From NCBI GenBank assembly GCA_964035575.1, contig OZ037885.1, positions 1,302,001 to 1,366,000 of the forward strand: a DNA stretch of 64,000 nucleotides, read 5' to 3'. Of this stretch, positions 40,525 to 51,079 are shown piece by piece (the stretch's first letter is position 1; each line of letters starts with the position of its first letter). The translations under genes were made by a program, and so were the position numbers. The notes beneath the pieces are model-generated. The model was not told the origin of the DNA. It did no database searches and saw only the letters and a list, made by a program, of their open reading frames with translations. The DNA comes from Rhynchopus sp. YZ270_cl-10 (lineage: Eukaryota > Euglenozoa > Diplonemea > Diplonemida > Diplonemidae).

Positions 40525-43046
40525 GGGTGGAGAAGTGGTGTGGAGAAGTGGTGTGGAGAAGTGGTGTGGAGAAGTGGTGTGGAGAAGTGGTGTGGAGAAG
40601 TGGTGTGGAGAAGTGGTGTGGAGAAGTGGTGTGGAGAAGTGGTGTGGAGAAGTGGTGTGGAGAAGTGGTGTGGAGAAGTGGTGTGGAGAAGTGGTGTGGA
40701 GAAGTGGTGTGGAGAAGTGGTGTGGAGAAGTGGTGTGGAGAAGTGGTGTGGAGAAGTGGTGTGGAGAAGTGGTGTGGAGAAGTGGTGTGGAGAAGTGGTG
40801 TGGAGAAGTGGTGTGGAGAAGTGGTGTGGAGAAGTGGTGTGGAGAAGTGGTGTGGAGAAGTGGTGTGGAGAAGTGGTGTGGAGAAGTGGTGTGGAGAAGT
40901 GGTGTGGAGAAGTGGTGTGGAGAAGTGGTGTGGAGAAGTGGTGTGGAGAAGTGGTGTGGAGAAGTGGTGTGGAGAAGTGGTGTGGAGAAGTGGTGTGGAG
41001 AAGTGGTGTGGAGAAGTGGTGTGGAGAAGTGGTGTGGAGAAGTGGTGTGGAGAAGTGGTGTGGAGAAGTGGTGTGGAGAAGTGGTGTGGAGAAGTGGTGT
41101 GGAGAAGTGGTGTGGAGAAGTGGTGTGGAGAAGTGGTGTGGAGAAGTGGTGTGGAGAAGTGGTGTGGAGAAGTGGTGTGGAGAAGTGGTGTGGAGAAGTG
41201 GTGTGGAGAAGTGGTGTGGAGAAGTGGTGTGGAGAAGTGGTGTGGAGAAGTGGTGTGGAGAAGTGGTGTGGAGAAGTGGTGTGGAGAAGTGGTGTGGAGA
41301 AGTGGTGTGGAGAAGTGGTGTGGAGAAGTGGTGTGGAGAAGTGGTGTGGAGAAGTGGTGTGGAGAAGTGGTGTGGAGAAGTGGTGTGGAGAAGTGGTGTG
41401 GAGAAGTGGTGTGGAGAAGTGGTGTGGAGAAGTGGTGTGGAGAAGTGGTGTGGAGAAGTGGTGTGGAGAAGTGGTGTGGAGAAGTGGTGTGGAGAAGTGG
41501 TGTGGAGAAGTGGTGTGGAGAAGTGGTGTGGAGAAGTGGTGTGGAGAAGTGGTGTGGAGAAGTGGTGTGGAGAAGTGGTGTGGAGAAGTGGTGTGGAGAA
41601 GTGGTGTGGAGAAGTGGTGTGGAGAAGTGGTGTGGAGAAGTGGTGTGGAGAAGTGGTGTGGAGAAGTGGTGTGGAGAAGTGGTGTGGAGAAGTGGTGTGG
41701 AGAAGTGGTGTGGAGAAGTGGTGTGGAGAAGTGGTGTGGAGAAGTGGTGTGGAGAAGTGGTGTGGAGAAGTGGTGTGGAGAAGTGGTGTGGAGAAGTGGT
41801 GTGGAGAAGTGGTGTGGAGAAGTGGTGTGGAGAAGTGGTGTGGAGAAGTGGTGTGGAGAAGTGGTGTGGAGAAGTGGTGTGGAGAAGTGGTGTGGAGAAG
41901 TGGTGTGGAGAAGTGGTGTGGAGAAGTGGTGTGGAGAAGTGGTGTGGAGAAGTGGTGTGGAGAAGTGGTGTGGAGAAGTGGTGTGGAGAAGTGGTGTGGA
42001 GAAGTGGTGTGGAGAAGTGGTGTGGAGAAGTGGTGTGGAGAAGTGGTGTGGAGAAGTGGTGTGGAGAAGTGGTGTGGAGAAGTGGTGTGGAGAAGTGGTG
42101 TGGAGATTGGTGTGGAGAAGTGGTGTGGAGAGTGGTGTGGAGAAGTGGTGTGGAGAAGTGGTGTGGTGAAGTGGTGTGGAGAAGTGGTGTGGAGAGTGGT
42201 GTGGAGAAGTGGTGTGGAGAAGTGTGTGGAGAGTGGTGTGGAGAAGTGGTGTGGAGTGGTGAAGTGGTGTGGAGAAGTGGTGTGGAGAGTGGTGTGGAGA
42301 AGTGGTGTGGAGAAGTGGTGTGGAGAAGTGGTGTGGAGAAGTGGTGTGGAGAAGTGGTGTGGAGAAGTGGTGTGGAGAAGTGGTGTGGAGAAGTGGTGTG
42401 GGAGTGGTGTGGAGAAGTGGTGTGGAGAGTGGTGTGGAGAAGTGGTGTGGTGAAGTGGTGTGGAGATGTGGTGTGGGGTGTAGTGGGGGTGTGGAGAAGT
42501 GGTGTGGTGAGTGGTGTGGAGAAGTGGTGTGGAGTTGGTGTGGGTGTTGTGGGTGTGGTGTTGTGGTGGGTGTGGGTGTGGAGTGTGGGGTGTGGTGTTG
42601 TGTGTGGGAAGTTGGTGTGGAGAAGTGGTGTGGGAGTGGTGTGGTGAGTGGTGTGGAGAAGGGTGTGGGTGTGGGTGGGAGTGGTGTGGAGAAGTGGTGT
42701 GGAGAAGTGGTGTGGAGATGTGGTGTGGGGAGTGGTGTGGAGAGTGGTGTGGAGTGGTGTTGGGTGTGGAGTTGTGGTGTGGAGAAGTGGTGTGGAGTTG
42801 GGTGGAGAGTGGTGTGGAGAGTGGTGTGGAGAGTGGTGTGGGAGGGTGGTGTGGAGAAGTGGTGTGGAGAAGTGGTGTGGAGAAGTGGTGTGGAGAAGTG
42901 GTGTGGAGAAGTGGTGTGGAGAAGTGGTGTGGAGAAGTGGTGTGGAGAAGTGGTGTGGAGAAGTGGTGTGGAGAAGTGGTGTGGAGAAGTGGTGTGGAGA
43001 AGTGGTGTGGAGAAGTGGTGTGGAGAAGTGGTGTGGAGAAGTGGTG
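40525..43046. repeat. 13-bp minisatellite (GTGTGGAGAAGTG)n
   Basis: About 120 perfect units to 42105, a 750-bp degenerate centre with 10- to 14-bp variants (42106-42860), then about 14 perfect units. The + strand is G-rich with almost no C, so G-quadruplex or R-loop formation is possible. All three + frames lack stops over most of the length, which produces 600- to 960-codon artefactual frames on both strands. It begins just after the stop codon of the preceding gene and so probably lies in its 3' UTR. Confidence 0.97.
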
Positions 43047-43499
43047 AGAGGGATAGAAAAAAAAAAAACGAAATTCCCCGAGAGTGTGTGTGTGTGTGGT
43101 GTATTGATTTTTTTAAATAGAAAATGCTCCCCTTTTTTAGAATTTTTTTTTTTTTTGGGCTAAGTTCCTTTGTTGCAAAGGCAAGATTATTGCTAAACGA
43201 AAGGGATAAAAAGCAGAAGGGGAGGAAGTTAAGCAGTTCCTCACCCTTTTGGCAGGTAGAACAAAATAGTGGATCTGTAGTCGAAATAGTGGATGTAGCT
43301 GTAGGCGGTCCATTGTACTTTCTGTTCTTTGAATTGAAAGTACACAAAGCTAATTAGAGCTCAATTAGAATGAGCAATTTTTTGTTGTTGTTTTTCTTAG
43401 ACGGGTGGGGAGGGGGAAAATGAGAAAAAAAAACCGTCGGTAAACAATTGGATCATGCGGTTGGTGAAAGCTATTTTGGTGAATTTTTTGGTGAATACT

Positions 43500-43555
43500 T
43501 TGTGACATTAAAGCACGAGGCTTGCGATCATCTTACTAAACTTTCCTCTTTTTGT
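43500..43555 (+). repeat. Dispersed repeat family A, short copy
   Basis: TAAAGCACGAGGCTTGCGAT, CATCTTACTAAACTTTCC, then a T-rich tail. Confidence 0.55.
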
Positions 43556-43760
43556 AAGGTTTCTTTGTTACTGTAAGTAACGCACTACAACGTCAACGGT
43601 ACAAAAAAAAAAGCCTCATTTGCATCAGACACATTCACCCCTTTATTGGCTGAATGTGATCACCGATGCTGGCAAAAAATTAAAACCCGCAGCCTTCATT
43701 TCGTACTTTGTGCTTTCACCCGGATGGCTGGCATCGTACAGTGGGTCAGTCGGAGGTGCC

Positions 43761-43784
43761 TGCATCAACAACCACAGTTTATCC
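43761..43784 (+). repeat. 24-bp module, copy 1
   Basis: TGCCTGCATCAACAACCACA followed by GTTT. The same string is at 44262-44285. Both are preceded by GGCATCGTA and by GGAGG or GGAGA. Confidence 0.65.
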
Positions 43785-44259
43785 ACCACCTTACCAACCA
43801 CCAACCACACCAAACCCTTTTGTTGACCCAACGTGATTAGAACCCAAAAAGTAAAACGTCCTCCCCCACCCCCCCTCCATTCTCTCCCCAACAGCTTTTT
43901 ATCCATCTCTTTCTCTCTATCCATCTTCCAACCGAACCCTGCTGCATCAGACTAAATTAACCAAAGAATCCCCGCATCTCATTTGAGTGAAGCGGGGGAG
44001 GGCATAGATGAATTTTCAGGTCAATCCTCCAGCTCCCACCCAAGGCCAGCTCCTAACCCTTTAGGTGCCCTGCATCTTAGTTAACCTGCGTTTCCAATGA
44101 ATCCCATTTGCATCTCATTTGCGTGGAAGTGAGGGGCACAGATGTAAAACACCAAAATTGATTGTAGGACTACGGCGGGATTTGTACTTCAATCAAAGGT
44201 TTTCTTTTTACATCTACTGTTGTAGGTCGCAGGGTAGTTGTGTTTTTGGCATCGTATCG

Positions 44260-44285
44260 GAGATGCCTGCATCAACAACCACAGT
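44260..44285 (+). repeat. 24-bp module, copy 2
   Basis: Partner of 43761-43784. It lies about 80 bp before the H2B start codon, close to a T tract ending in TTCAG. Confidence 0.65.
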
Positions 44286-44366
44286 TTCAAATGATTTTTT
44301 CAGGTCAAACCTTCCAACTCCCAACCAAACCCACAACACACAGGTAGAACCCCCACCGCAAACACC

Positions 44367-46095
44367 ATGTCTCCCCCGGAAGGGTCGATGAAGTACGATG
44401 CCATCGGGGCCTGCGATGCTGCAGCCATGCCCTTCGAGCCCATCAGCATGGCGAAGGGCAAGGGAAAAGGGAAAGGCAAAGGCAAAGGGAAGGGGAAGGT
44501 ATGGTGAGACGGAAAAGCCGGTCATTGCACTGTCACGAGACTTTGTGTTTCAAGTCAACTTTTTTTTCAAAATGAATGTATATTCTATTCTCTATACCAT
44601 CAAACAGTCAAGCGCAGGTGTCGGGAAAGGGCACGGAAAAGGTAAGGGGAAGGGCAAAGGAAAGGGGCGCGGTAAGGGCAAGGGGAAGGATGACTACGCG
44701 GCTAAGGTATTGTCAACACAGCTTCTGCGTCTCAAATGATACATCAACCATACTCGCAACCAACAGACTGAGAGAGGCGAACGCCCGGCCCGACGCACGA
44801 AACAAAATAAAGCAAAAATGTGGTCGGTCTTCATTCATCGGGTATGTCGTTTTATGTTTTTTTTGGATAACTCCGCATGACTAACGCATCACTCCCCCTC
44901 CTGAGTCCTCCTCCCTACCCTTCTGTGTTTGAGATTAGCGATGAGGGGTGTGTTGACTTTTTTGTTCCACCCTCTTTAGTAGTACGGTAGCGAGCGCGAG
45001 AGGCTTAGGTTCATCTCACAAAGCTTTTCTCCTTTTGGGGCTGCAGAGCCGGTGATTTGCACTTCTTGCGTACTTTTTGCACCTCCCCACTTCAGCTACA
45101 CCTTTTCCTTTAGGTGACTAAGGCACGAGAGGCTTAGGTTCATCTTATAAGCTTTTTCCTTACACGTAGTGTTATTCGAAACTCGAATCATAAAGCCAAC
45201 GTTTAATCGCCTGATACCGACTATTCTCCCCTTTAAAAATTACCTGCGCCAAAATTCAGATCTCATACACTGTTTTTGGCTGCGTTCAACGAAAATAATC
45301 TTCCCCCCTTTTTCTAGTCGAGTAATCAAGATCAGTTGGCGACTGTAAGAGTCGAGTTTTCTTTCTTTTTTCACCCTCCACCCTTTTGAACCCTGCCTTC
45401 ATACCGTCCTTTTCTCAACACCATCTCCCCCTTGCAGGTCCTGAAGAAACTGAACGAGGAAATCCAAGAGAATAAAGACAACAGCAAAAAGGCGAAGTAC
45501 ACGATCTCCACGAAAGCAATGGGCATCATGAACTACTGCATGACAGACACCTTTGAGCGTCTTATGCAGCAGTCCAGCATGCTTCTCAAATTCTCCGGCG
45601 TTAAGACCTGCGGTTCATCGTATGGAAACACCACCTTTGGTAAAACTTCAACCACCCCAGCTCACACCAAATAAACAATGCTTTTTTCGGCAAAAAAAAA
45701 AAACATAAAACCGCGACCCGGACCGGGTCAGGGATCCGGTTGAATCTGTTTTATGAAATATCCTGGGGTTCTCCATACATTTTTTTTTGCCTTTTTTGCG
45801 GATTACAACTGCCACCCCACCACCCCCCACCACCCCTGCAGTGTGATTAATAAAAGAGTAACAAGCACAAAAAAAAAAAAAAGTACAAATAAACAAAAAC
45901 ATCCACAAACTCCCTTGCAGTGTGATACAAGCATCGTGCCGTCTGCTCATGCCGATGGAAGGGGAGCTGGTCGAACAGAGCATGCGACAGGGACGTCGTT
46001 CTCTTGTCAAATTCAAGGAGAGCAGAAAGGAATCAACGAACAAAGGCAAACAGGGCAACCGCCGCCAGGACAAACAGGACGGAGACTACAACTAG
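44367..46095 (+). CDS. H2B: Histone H2B with Gly-Lys repeat tail, three introns
   Basis: Four exons (44367-44498, 44608-44706, 45438-45619, 45921-46095) join in frame to 195 residues. Introns are GTATGG...CAG, GTATTG...GCAG and GTATGG...GCAG. The C-terminal half is an H2B histone fold: DDYAAKVLKKLNEE, ISTKAMGIMNYCMTDTFERL (canonical ISSKAMxIMNxxxxDxFERI), a loop, then VIQASCRLLMPMEGELVEQ matching IQTAVRLLLPGELAKH, and SMRQGRRSLVKF. The N-terminal tail is unusual: an acidic leader, then about 7 and about 10 Gly-Lys dipeptides in exons 1 and 2 instead of a mixed tail. The C-terminus adds a basic extension. Introns 1 and 2 contain families B, A and D. The start could be an internal Met (residue 8 or 28). 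Confidence 0.87.
44521..44570 (+). repeat. Family B end inside H2B intron 1
   Basis: GCACTGTCACGAGACTTTGT followed by GTTTCAAGTCAACTTTTTTT. It occupies about half of the 109-nt intron. Confidence 0.65.
44991..45036 (+). repeat. Family A copy inside H2B intron 2
   Basis: CGAGCGCGAGAGGCTTAGG, TTCATCTCACAAAGC and a pyrimidine tail. Confidence 0.6.
45043..45100 (+). repeat. Family D-like segment inside H2B intron 2
   Basis: GAGCCGGTGATTTGCACTTC and TTTTTGCACCTCCCC, between two family A copies. It is a weaker match. Confidence 0.45.
45113..45165 (+). repeat. Family A copy inside H2B intron 2
   Basis: AGGTGACTAAGGCACGAGAG, GCTTAGGTTCATCTTATAAG and a pyrimidine tail. One of the copies closest to consensus. 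Confidence 0.7.
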
Positions 46096-46842
46096 ACTGT
46101 GCACCTTTTTGAAAGGGTGTGTTGTGTATGGGGGAAAAAAGTTATATTTTTGGGCTGCTCGCTCTCTAAATGAAATGTAAAAATGTTTTTAAATGTTGTG
46201 AACACTTTTTGAAGATGTGTGCATAGGATACATTTTTCAACGTCTCGTTTTGTTTTGTTTTTTTTTTGGCTCTGGTGCCTGCGTCCGTAGAGACGTTGGC
46301 ACCTGCGAACCTCGTTGTTTTGTGTCTAAGAATCCAACGAAGCGTCAAAAAATCCTCCCTTGACGGGCCAACAAAGCCTTCTCGTTTTACCCACCCTGCC
46401 ACGTCGCTCGTAGTCTCGATCGCTTCCCTCCCCCCCCTCAAGTCCCTAACCAATTTGTAAGTCTTGTGCACGTCCCTCTGAGGTGCGCGTTTTGTATTTA
46501 AAAAAAAGTGGGTTGTGGGTATTTTGCCTTATTTCTTATAACCTTATAACCTGACGATTCCTTCTGCTGAGGTGCATCAGAGCTGTGATGCGAAAAAGGC
46601 TGATTCTGGGGGGTGTACTGACTGCAACGGGGGGGTGGTTGGTGCGAACACCACAACCCACACACTTGTAGGCAACTGCTCCGCGAATGAGGTTTGCTTT
46701 TCCACCACATTCCCACCTGCCCCTGTCTGTTAGGAGAGGTGCTCCCATCAAGCACAGAGGACTGTCTCTCTGACCACATCCACAACGTCACCACTACAGC
46801 ACCCCCTCTCCCCCTCCTCCTCCTCCTCCTCTGCCAACAACG
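46096..46842. other. Intergenic
   Basis: Contains a family D fragment at 46268-46312 (GGTGCCTGCGTCCGTAGAGA). The last 60 bases before the next ATG are CT-rich (CTCCTCCTCCTCCTCC). Frames on both strands are of poor composition. Confidence 0.4.
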
Positions 46843-48702
46843 ATGCGACGTTGCGTTCCTCATGTCCTGTCGCACCTAGCCCCCTCCTCCACCTATGTGC
46901 GCCACCTCTCCGCATCTGCCATCGAAGGCGAGCTTGAAAAGCAGACCAAACGCAAGCGTACACGCACCGTGCGTGCGCCACGTATCGCAAAGCCTACGCG
47001 GATCGATGCCCTGCAGAAGAAGGTAAAGCTTCTGCGTGACCCCATGCACATGGCGTCCGTGCAGGATGGGAGTGTTGAAGATGCGGACGGCGCTGCGAGG
47101 GAGTACGTCGCCCCGGCAGAGGAGAACGCGGACCACAGAATGGACGCGATGATGGAGGCGAACTTCACGGCGCATGAGTGCATGGAGAAGCTTACGCAGC
47201 AGAAGGAGACACTCTCGGATGAGCAGGTGGCACGCCTGGTGGCACACTGCATGGCGCAGGCGCAGGCTGCACACGACGGCACGTTGACGATCACGATGTT
47301 CGACAACGTGGTGGAGGAGGCTGAAGAGCTTCTCCGCCAGGCAGAAGCCTTTGGCCACAACGCAGGCGCAGCTGCGTTCTCGACGCTCATCTGCATCCAA
47401 GCAAACCCTGCCAACGGTGTGGCACGCGACATACCACGTTGCCTTGAGCTTCTCCAAGACGAAGCCATTCAACGCAAGATCAACGACGTCAACGGCCATG
47501 CACCCTCCTGGGTGTACGACACTGTCCTCAAGGGCTGTGCGATGGACGAAGACGAGGAGGCCGCACTCACCATCGTAGAGGACCTTGCCCCGCCGCTGTC
47601 GGACGTTGCGTATGAGTTTGCATTGAGCAGCTGCAACACCATTGCTGCAGGGGAGCGGGTCTTGGCTGCGATGGCGGAGAAGGTGGAGACAGACACGCTA
47701 CACATGGTGGCGTTGATGAAGTGCGCGACGAAGGCGAAGGCGTACGACCGTGTTGATGAGATCTTTGCGGACCTGCTTGCGCACGACGGGGCGGGCCCAG
47801 AGGCGCACCTTGCACTGCTCGCAGCGCGCTGCAGTGCGAAGCGTCCACCCATGCCCACCTTCCACACAATGATGTCGACCCTCCGCAACGGCGACGCCAC
47901 ACCCGCCCTGCTCTCCTCCATCCTCCACCTCGCTCTCATCCATGTTTCCCAAATAGGGGACGACTACTGCATCATGGCACACAAGACACTCGAGGTTGCC
48001 TCCAAGCTAGGCTACGACAGGGACACTGCGCTCCTGACACGAGCGATGTGGGTCTTCACACGTGTAGGTGACGAGGACACAGTACGTGCCCTTTCCGCCA
48101 AGGCGCGTGGGGTAGGAGATGCATTGGAGGGGCACCACTTTGAGCTAATGAGGTGTGCCACAGAACATTATTTGTTTTTGGAAAATCCTGAGCTTTTTGT
48201 CGTCATCCATGAACCAACGTGCGTTCATCTCATAAACCATAAACTAAATCTCTGCAGTATAGAGTGGAGGGGGTTCACAGACTAGAAATTTTTAAAAAAA
48301 CTGCAAATAATTTGGAAAAGTTTGTTATGTAATTTACACCCAAAAAAAAACAACTACTCCCACACAAGGCAGGCGTTCTTTAAAAGCGGCAACCGAGAGG
48401 AGGCAGGACTGATGCTTGAGAAGGAGCTAGACCGGCGGCAGATCCCTTACGAGTTGATTGCACACCACACGAGGTTCACTGGGTACAGCGTCGTCCCTGC
48501 GAAGATCCGAGCGCACAGCATGCCGAGACGGGAGTTCAGAGACCAGTTTGAGGTATGTGTCGTTGTTGCTTCTTCTTCTTGGTGCTTCTGGAAGAAAATC
48601 GGTCCTGGAAGATGATACAGCAACTACATCATATTTTTATCCCCACAGATGTCGCAGCTGAACACAATGGGCACACCCAGCACACCAAAGGTCGGCCGTT
48701 AG
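46843..48702 (+). CDS. PPR-like helical-repeat mitochondrial protein, two introns
   Basis: Three exons (46843-48152, 48369-48552, 48649-48702) join in frame to 515 residues. Introns are GTGTGC...ACAAG and GTATGT...CACAG. The N-terminus MRRCVPHVLSHLAPSSTYVR followed by HLSASA looks like a mitochondrial presequence. From about residue 140 on there are paired helices of about 35 residues in PPR style (AFSTLICIQ, WVYDTVLKGCAMDEDEEAAL, TFHTMMSTLRNGD, ELMRQAFFKSGNREEAGLML). PPR proteins bind organellar RNA, which would fit. The motif match is weak, so other alpha-solenoids remain possible. Unspliced reading would end at 48285 with an unrelated tail, and the spliced version continues the helical pattern. 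The first intron acceptor AAG is non-CAG. Confidence 0.75.
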
Positions 48703-49126
48703 AAATGCAACAAAACACCTATTTTTTTGAGGTGTGTTTCTTTTTGTGCAAAAACCCCCCTCCTCCTTACCCCCCTATTATCCTCTTGGGCGGTCTGAGG
48801 CACCTTACCCAAAGCAAAAAATAACCAACTGACCCATTTTGTTTCCCCTCTCCCTCTCCTCTCCCCCCTCCCCTCACCCTCCCCAAAAACAAACAACCAA
48901 GGGAAGAACGTCCCACCCCACCACCCCCACCCCCCCCACAAGCACACAGCACCGTGGGGAGAAATTCCGCAACATCTAACCCCCCAATTTTTTTTTTTTC
49001 ACAGTTTATTTACCCTCCCCCCCCTTTCCCCCCCCTTTAACGGAATTTAAAAAAAAGACAACTTCTTTTTCTCTTAATTCTTTGGCACATTCTTTTTCTT
49101 TCCCCATACCACCCCTCCCCTCTACA
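48703..49126. other. Intergenic, pyrimidine-rich
   Basis: Dominated by C-rich and CT-rich tracts (48760-49030) leading to the transporter start. No gene or repeat family was seen. Confidence 0.45.
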
Positions 49127-50497
49127 ATGCGACGTGGCTCGAGCACACCGTCCACAAGCAGCAGACGATGGGTCATGCGACTGGCATACCTGCTGGGTGG
49201 AGCCCTCTATGTCATAGGTGCACAAGAAGTCTACTACACAGGCGCCGGGTCCATGAAGACGTTCCTGCCACCCCTCCCGTACTTCCTAGGGATGATGTTG
49301 TCTATCATGCTGCCGCCACCTGGTGAGGAGCGTCCAGCATCAAAGGCCACTGCAGAGGAGTCTTCGAAGATTATGATAAAAATCGCGACCCTCGAGGCTA
49401 CGGGGTACATCATGACGTATTTGGGTATTTCTTATGCGGGAAGCACGATTTTTACTATTGTGTACGGTTGTATGTCGCTTGTCGTGGCTATGGTGCGATG
49501 GTTGTTGACAGGGAAGGTGGTGCTGCGTGGACAGTTTGTGGGGATGTTGATCGCGGTGTTGGGTATATGCAGCACTGCGTTTGAAGGGTTCAATGCACCA
49601 GAGGCGGCATCGACGGAGTTGGGTGTGTTCTTTACGTTGGTTGGGTGCTTTGCGTATGCAACGGAGTATGTGTTTCTCGAAGAAGCGCTGTCCATGATGC
49701 CCACCACAACAGTGCTGTACACATTGGGGAAGTACTGTAGTGTGCTCTTCTTAACGCTCTTCCTGACAATAGGTCTTCCGCACCACAAAGCATGGATTGA
49801 GGATCAAGTGGCAGCACACCACGGCCGGATTGAGATTGTGTTCCTGCTGTATGTGATGATGATCCCCTGCTCGTTCTTCAAGAATTATGCGTGGCTCGGT
49901 GTCATCCGTGGCGATGGGGCGGTGACGACGGGGCTGATGCAGGGGTGCAGGTCGGTGCTGACCTTCACGCTTTCGGCAACGCTGTTCTGCTCGGAGCAGA
50001 ACCCAAACCAGTGTTTCTCCATGTATAAGGTATGCAGACGAGGGGGGTGGGGTTTTGATAATGAAATGGATGGTAGGACTGTGTGGCTGCGGTCCGTGAG
50101 AGGGGCTTTGTATGCCAAAGCCCTCTCGCAAATATCAGTCTGTGTAAACACAGAGCCGACTTTGGGAATCCTGCTGCAGGTGGTGTGGGTAGGAGTAGGA
50201 GGTGTCGACTACTCTGTTTGAAGTACGGTAGCGTTACCCGGGGTAGCGTAGCACAAATAAGAAAAACGTCGAGACACATAGTGACCACAATACATTGTCA
50301 AAAAGAAGTGGAGATTGCACAACCGAGGCAAACTACACTACTCCAACAAATTATTAATACAATACAACATGAAAATTACACAGGGAATCGCTACAGTCCT
50401 CGTCGTCGTCGGCACAGTGGTGTACGCACAGCAGACCCCAGAGACTCCAGAGCGGCCTGCCACCCCGCCTTACCATAAGTCCGGTGAGCTTGTCTAA
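49127..50497 (+). CDS. Nucleotide-sugar-transporter-like (SLC35/DMT) protein, one intron
   Basis: Two exons (49127-50029 and 50384-50497) join in frame to 338 residues. The intron is GTATGC...TACACAG. About ten hydrophobic segments are visible, in the drug/metabolite transporter pattern of SLC35F/SLC35B-like proteins: YIMTYLGISYAGSTIFTIVY and GCMSLVVAMVRWLL resemble the conserved TM3-TM4 region, FVGMLIAVLGICST the next. Exon 2 supplies the last TM (GIATVLVVVGTVVYAQQTPE) and a short cytosolic tail. Without exon 2 the protein would lack this helix. The substrate cannot be told. Likely location is Golgi, ER or another endomembrane. The intron contains a family B segment. Confidence 0.82.
50065..50146 (+). 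repeat. Family B segment inside the transporter intron
   Basis: GAAATGGATGGTAGGACTGT, GCGGTCCGTGAGAGG and GGCTTTGTATGCC, followed by an extra inverted arm GGCTTTG/CAAAGCC. Confidence 0.6.
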
Positions 50498-51079
50498 CGC
50501 TTCAGGCCTAGAGAGCAAAAAGAAAAGGTGGGGGGAAAGTGGCTGACCGCTTTTCAGATAATGAAAACAAACCAGCAATTTAGATAGGGGTGGGGTGCCT
50601 TTTTTGAGTGAAAATGTGTCTTCGGTGTGACACACTGCTTAAAGAGTAGGCAGGGGGCTGGGCATAGGTGACCACAACAGACTGTATCGGCGGTGTGAGG
50701 TGTAAAAAAAACACCACCTTGATACAGAGCGAAAGGCAACACAAAAAAATGTGTATCCTCCCCCTCGCGGGAAACACATTTTTTGTGTCCACCTGCGAAA
50801 GTGTTTTACACCTTTTTTGCAGAGCACCTTTTGATGAGTTTCTTCTCTCTTCCCAATGCTCCTTCACAACATTGGGTTGTGTATATTGGGTTATGTGTGC
50901 CCATTTCATATATCACCGTGTTGGGGGGTGTACCGGTCATTGTACCAAAGGTGTTCTTGTCACAAGAGGGATTTTCTTGTATTTCGCAATACCTATGCAA
51001 TTTATTGAAATGCATAATAGAAGGGATTATTGTCAAATGAATCATCTTGTTCTCAAATGCTTTTCTTTGAAAAGTATAT
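50498..51079. other. Intergenic
   Basis: Holds a family B segment at 50925-50990 (GTACCAAAGGTGTTCTTGTC, CACAAGAGGGATTTTC) and the left half of a family C copy just before element M12 (CTCAAATGC...GAAAAGTATAT). Confidence 0.5.

Larger units (their letters stand above)
43047..44366. other. Intergenic with repeat debris
   Basis: Contains a family C-like end (GAATTGAAAGTACACAAAGC near 43333), a family A copy at 43500-43555 and two copies of a 24-bp module (43761 and 44260). There is also a loose duplication of CATTTGCATCTCATTTG-like DNA at 43973 and 44103. ACACACAG at 44336-44343 precedes the H2B start. Confidence 0.45.

Noticed and set aside
40462-43347. 961-codon minus frame and 600-700-codon + frames over the 13-bp array
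   Set aside because: All derive from the minisatellite, which lacks stops in most phases. Both strands are open equally.
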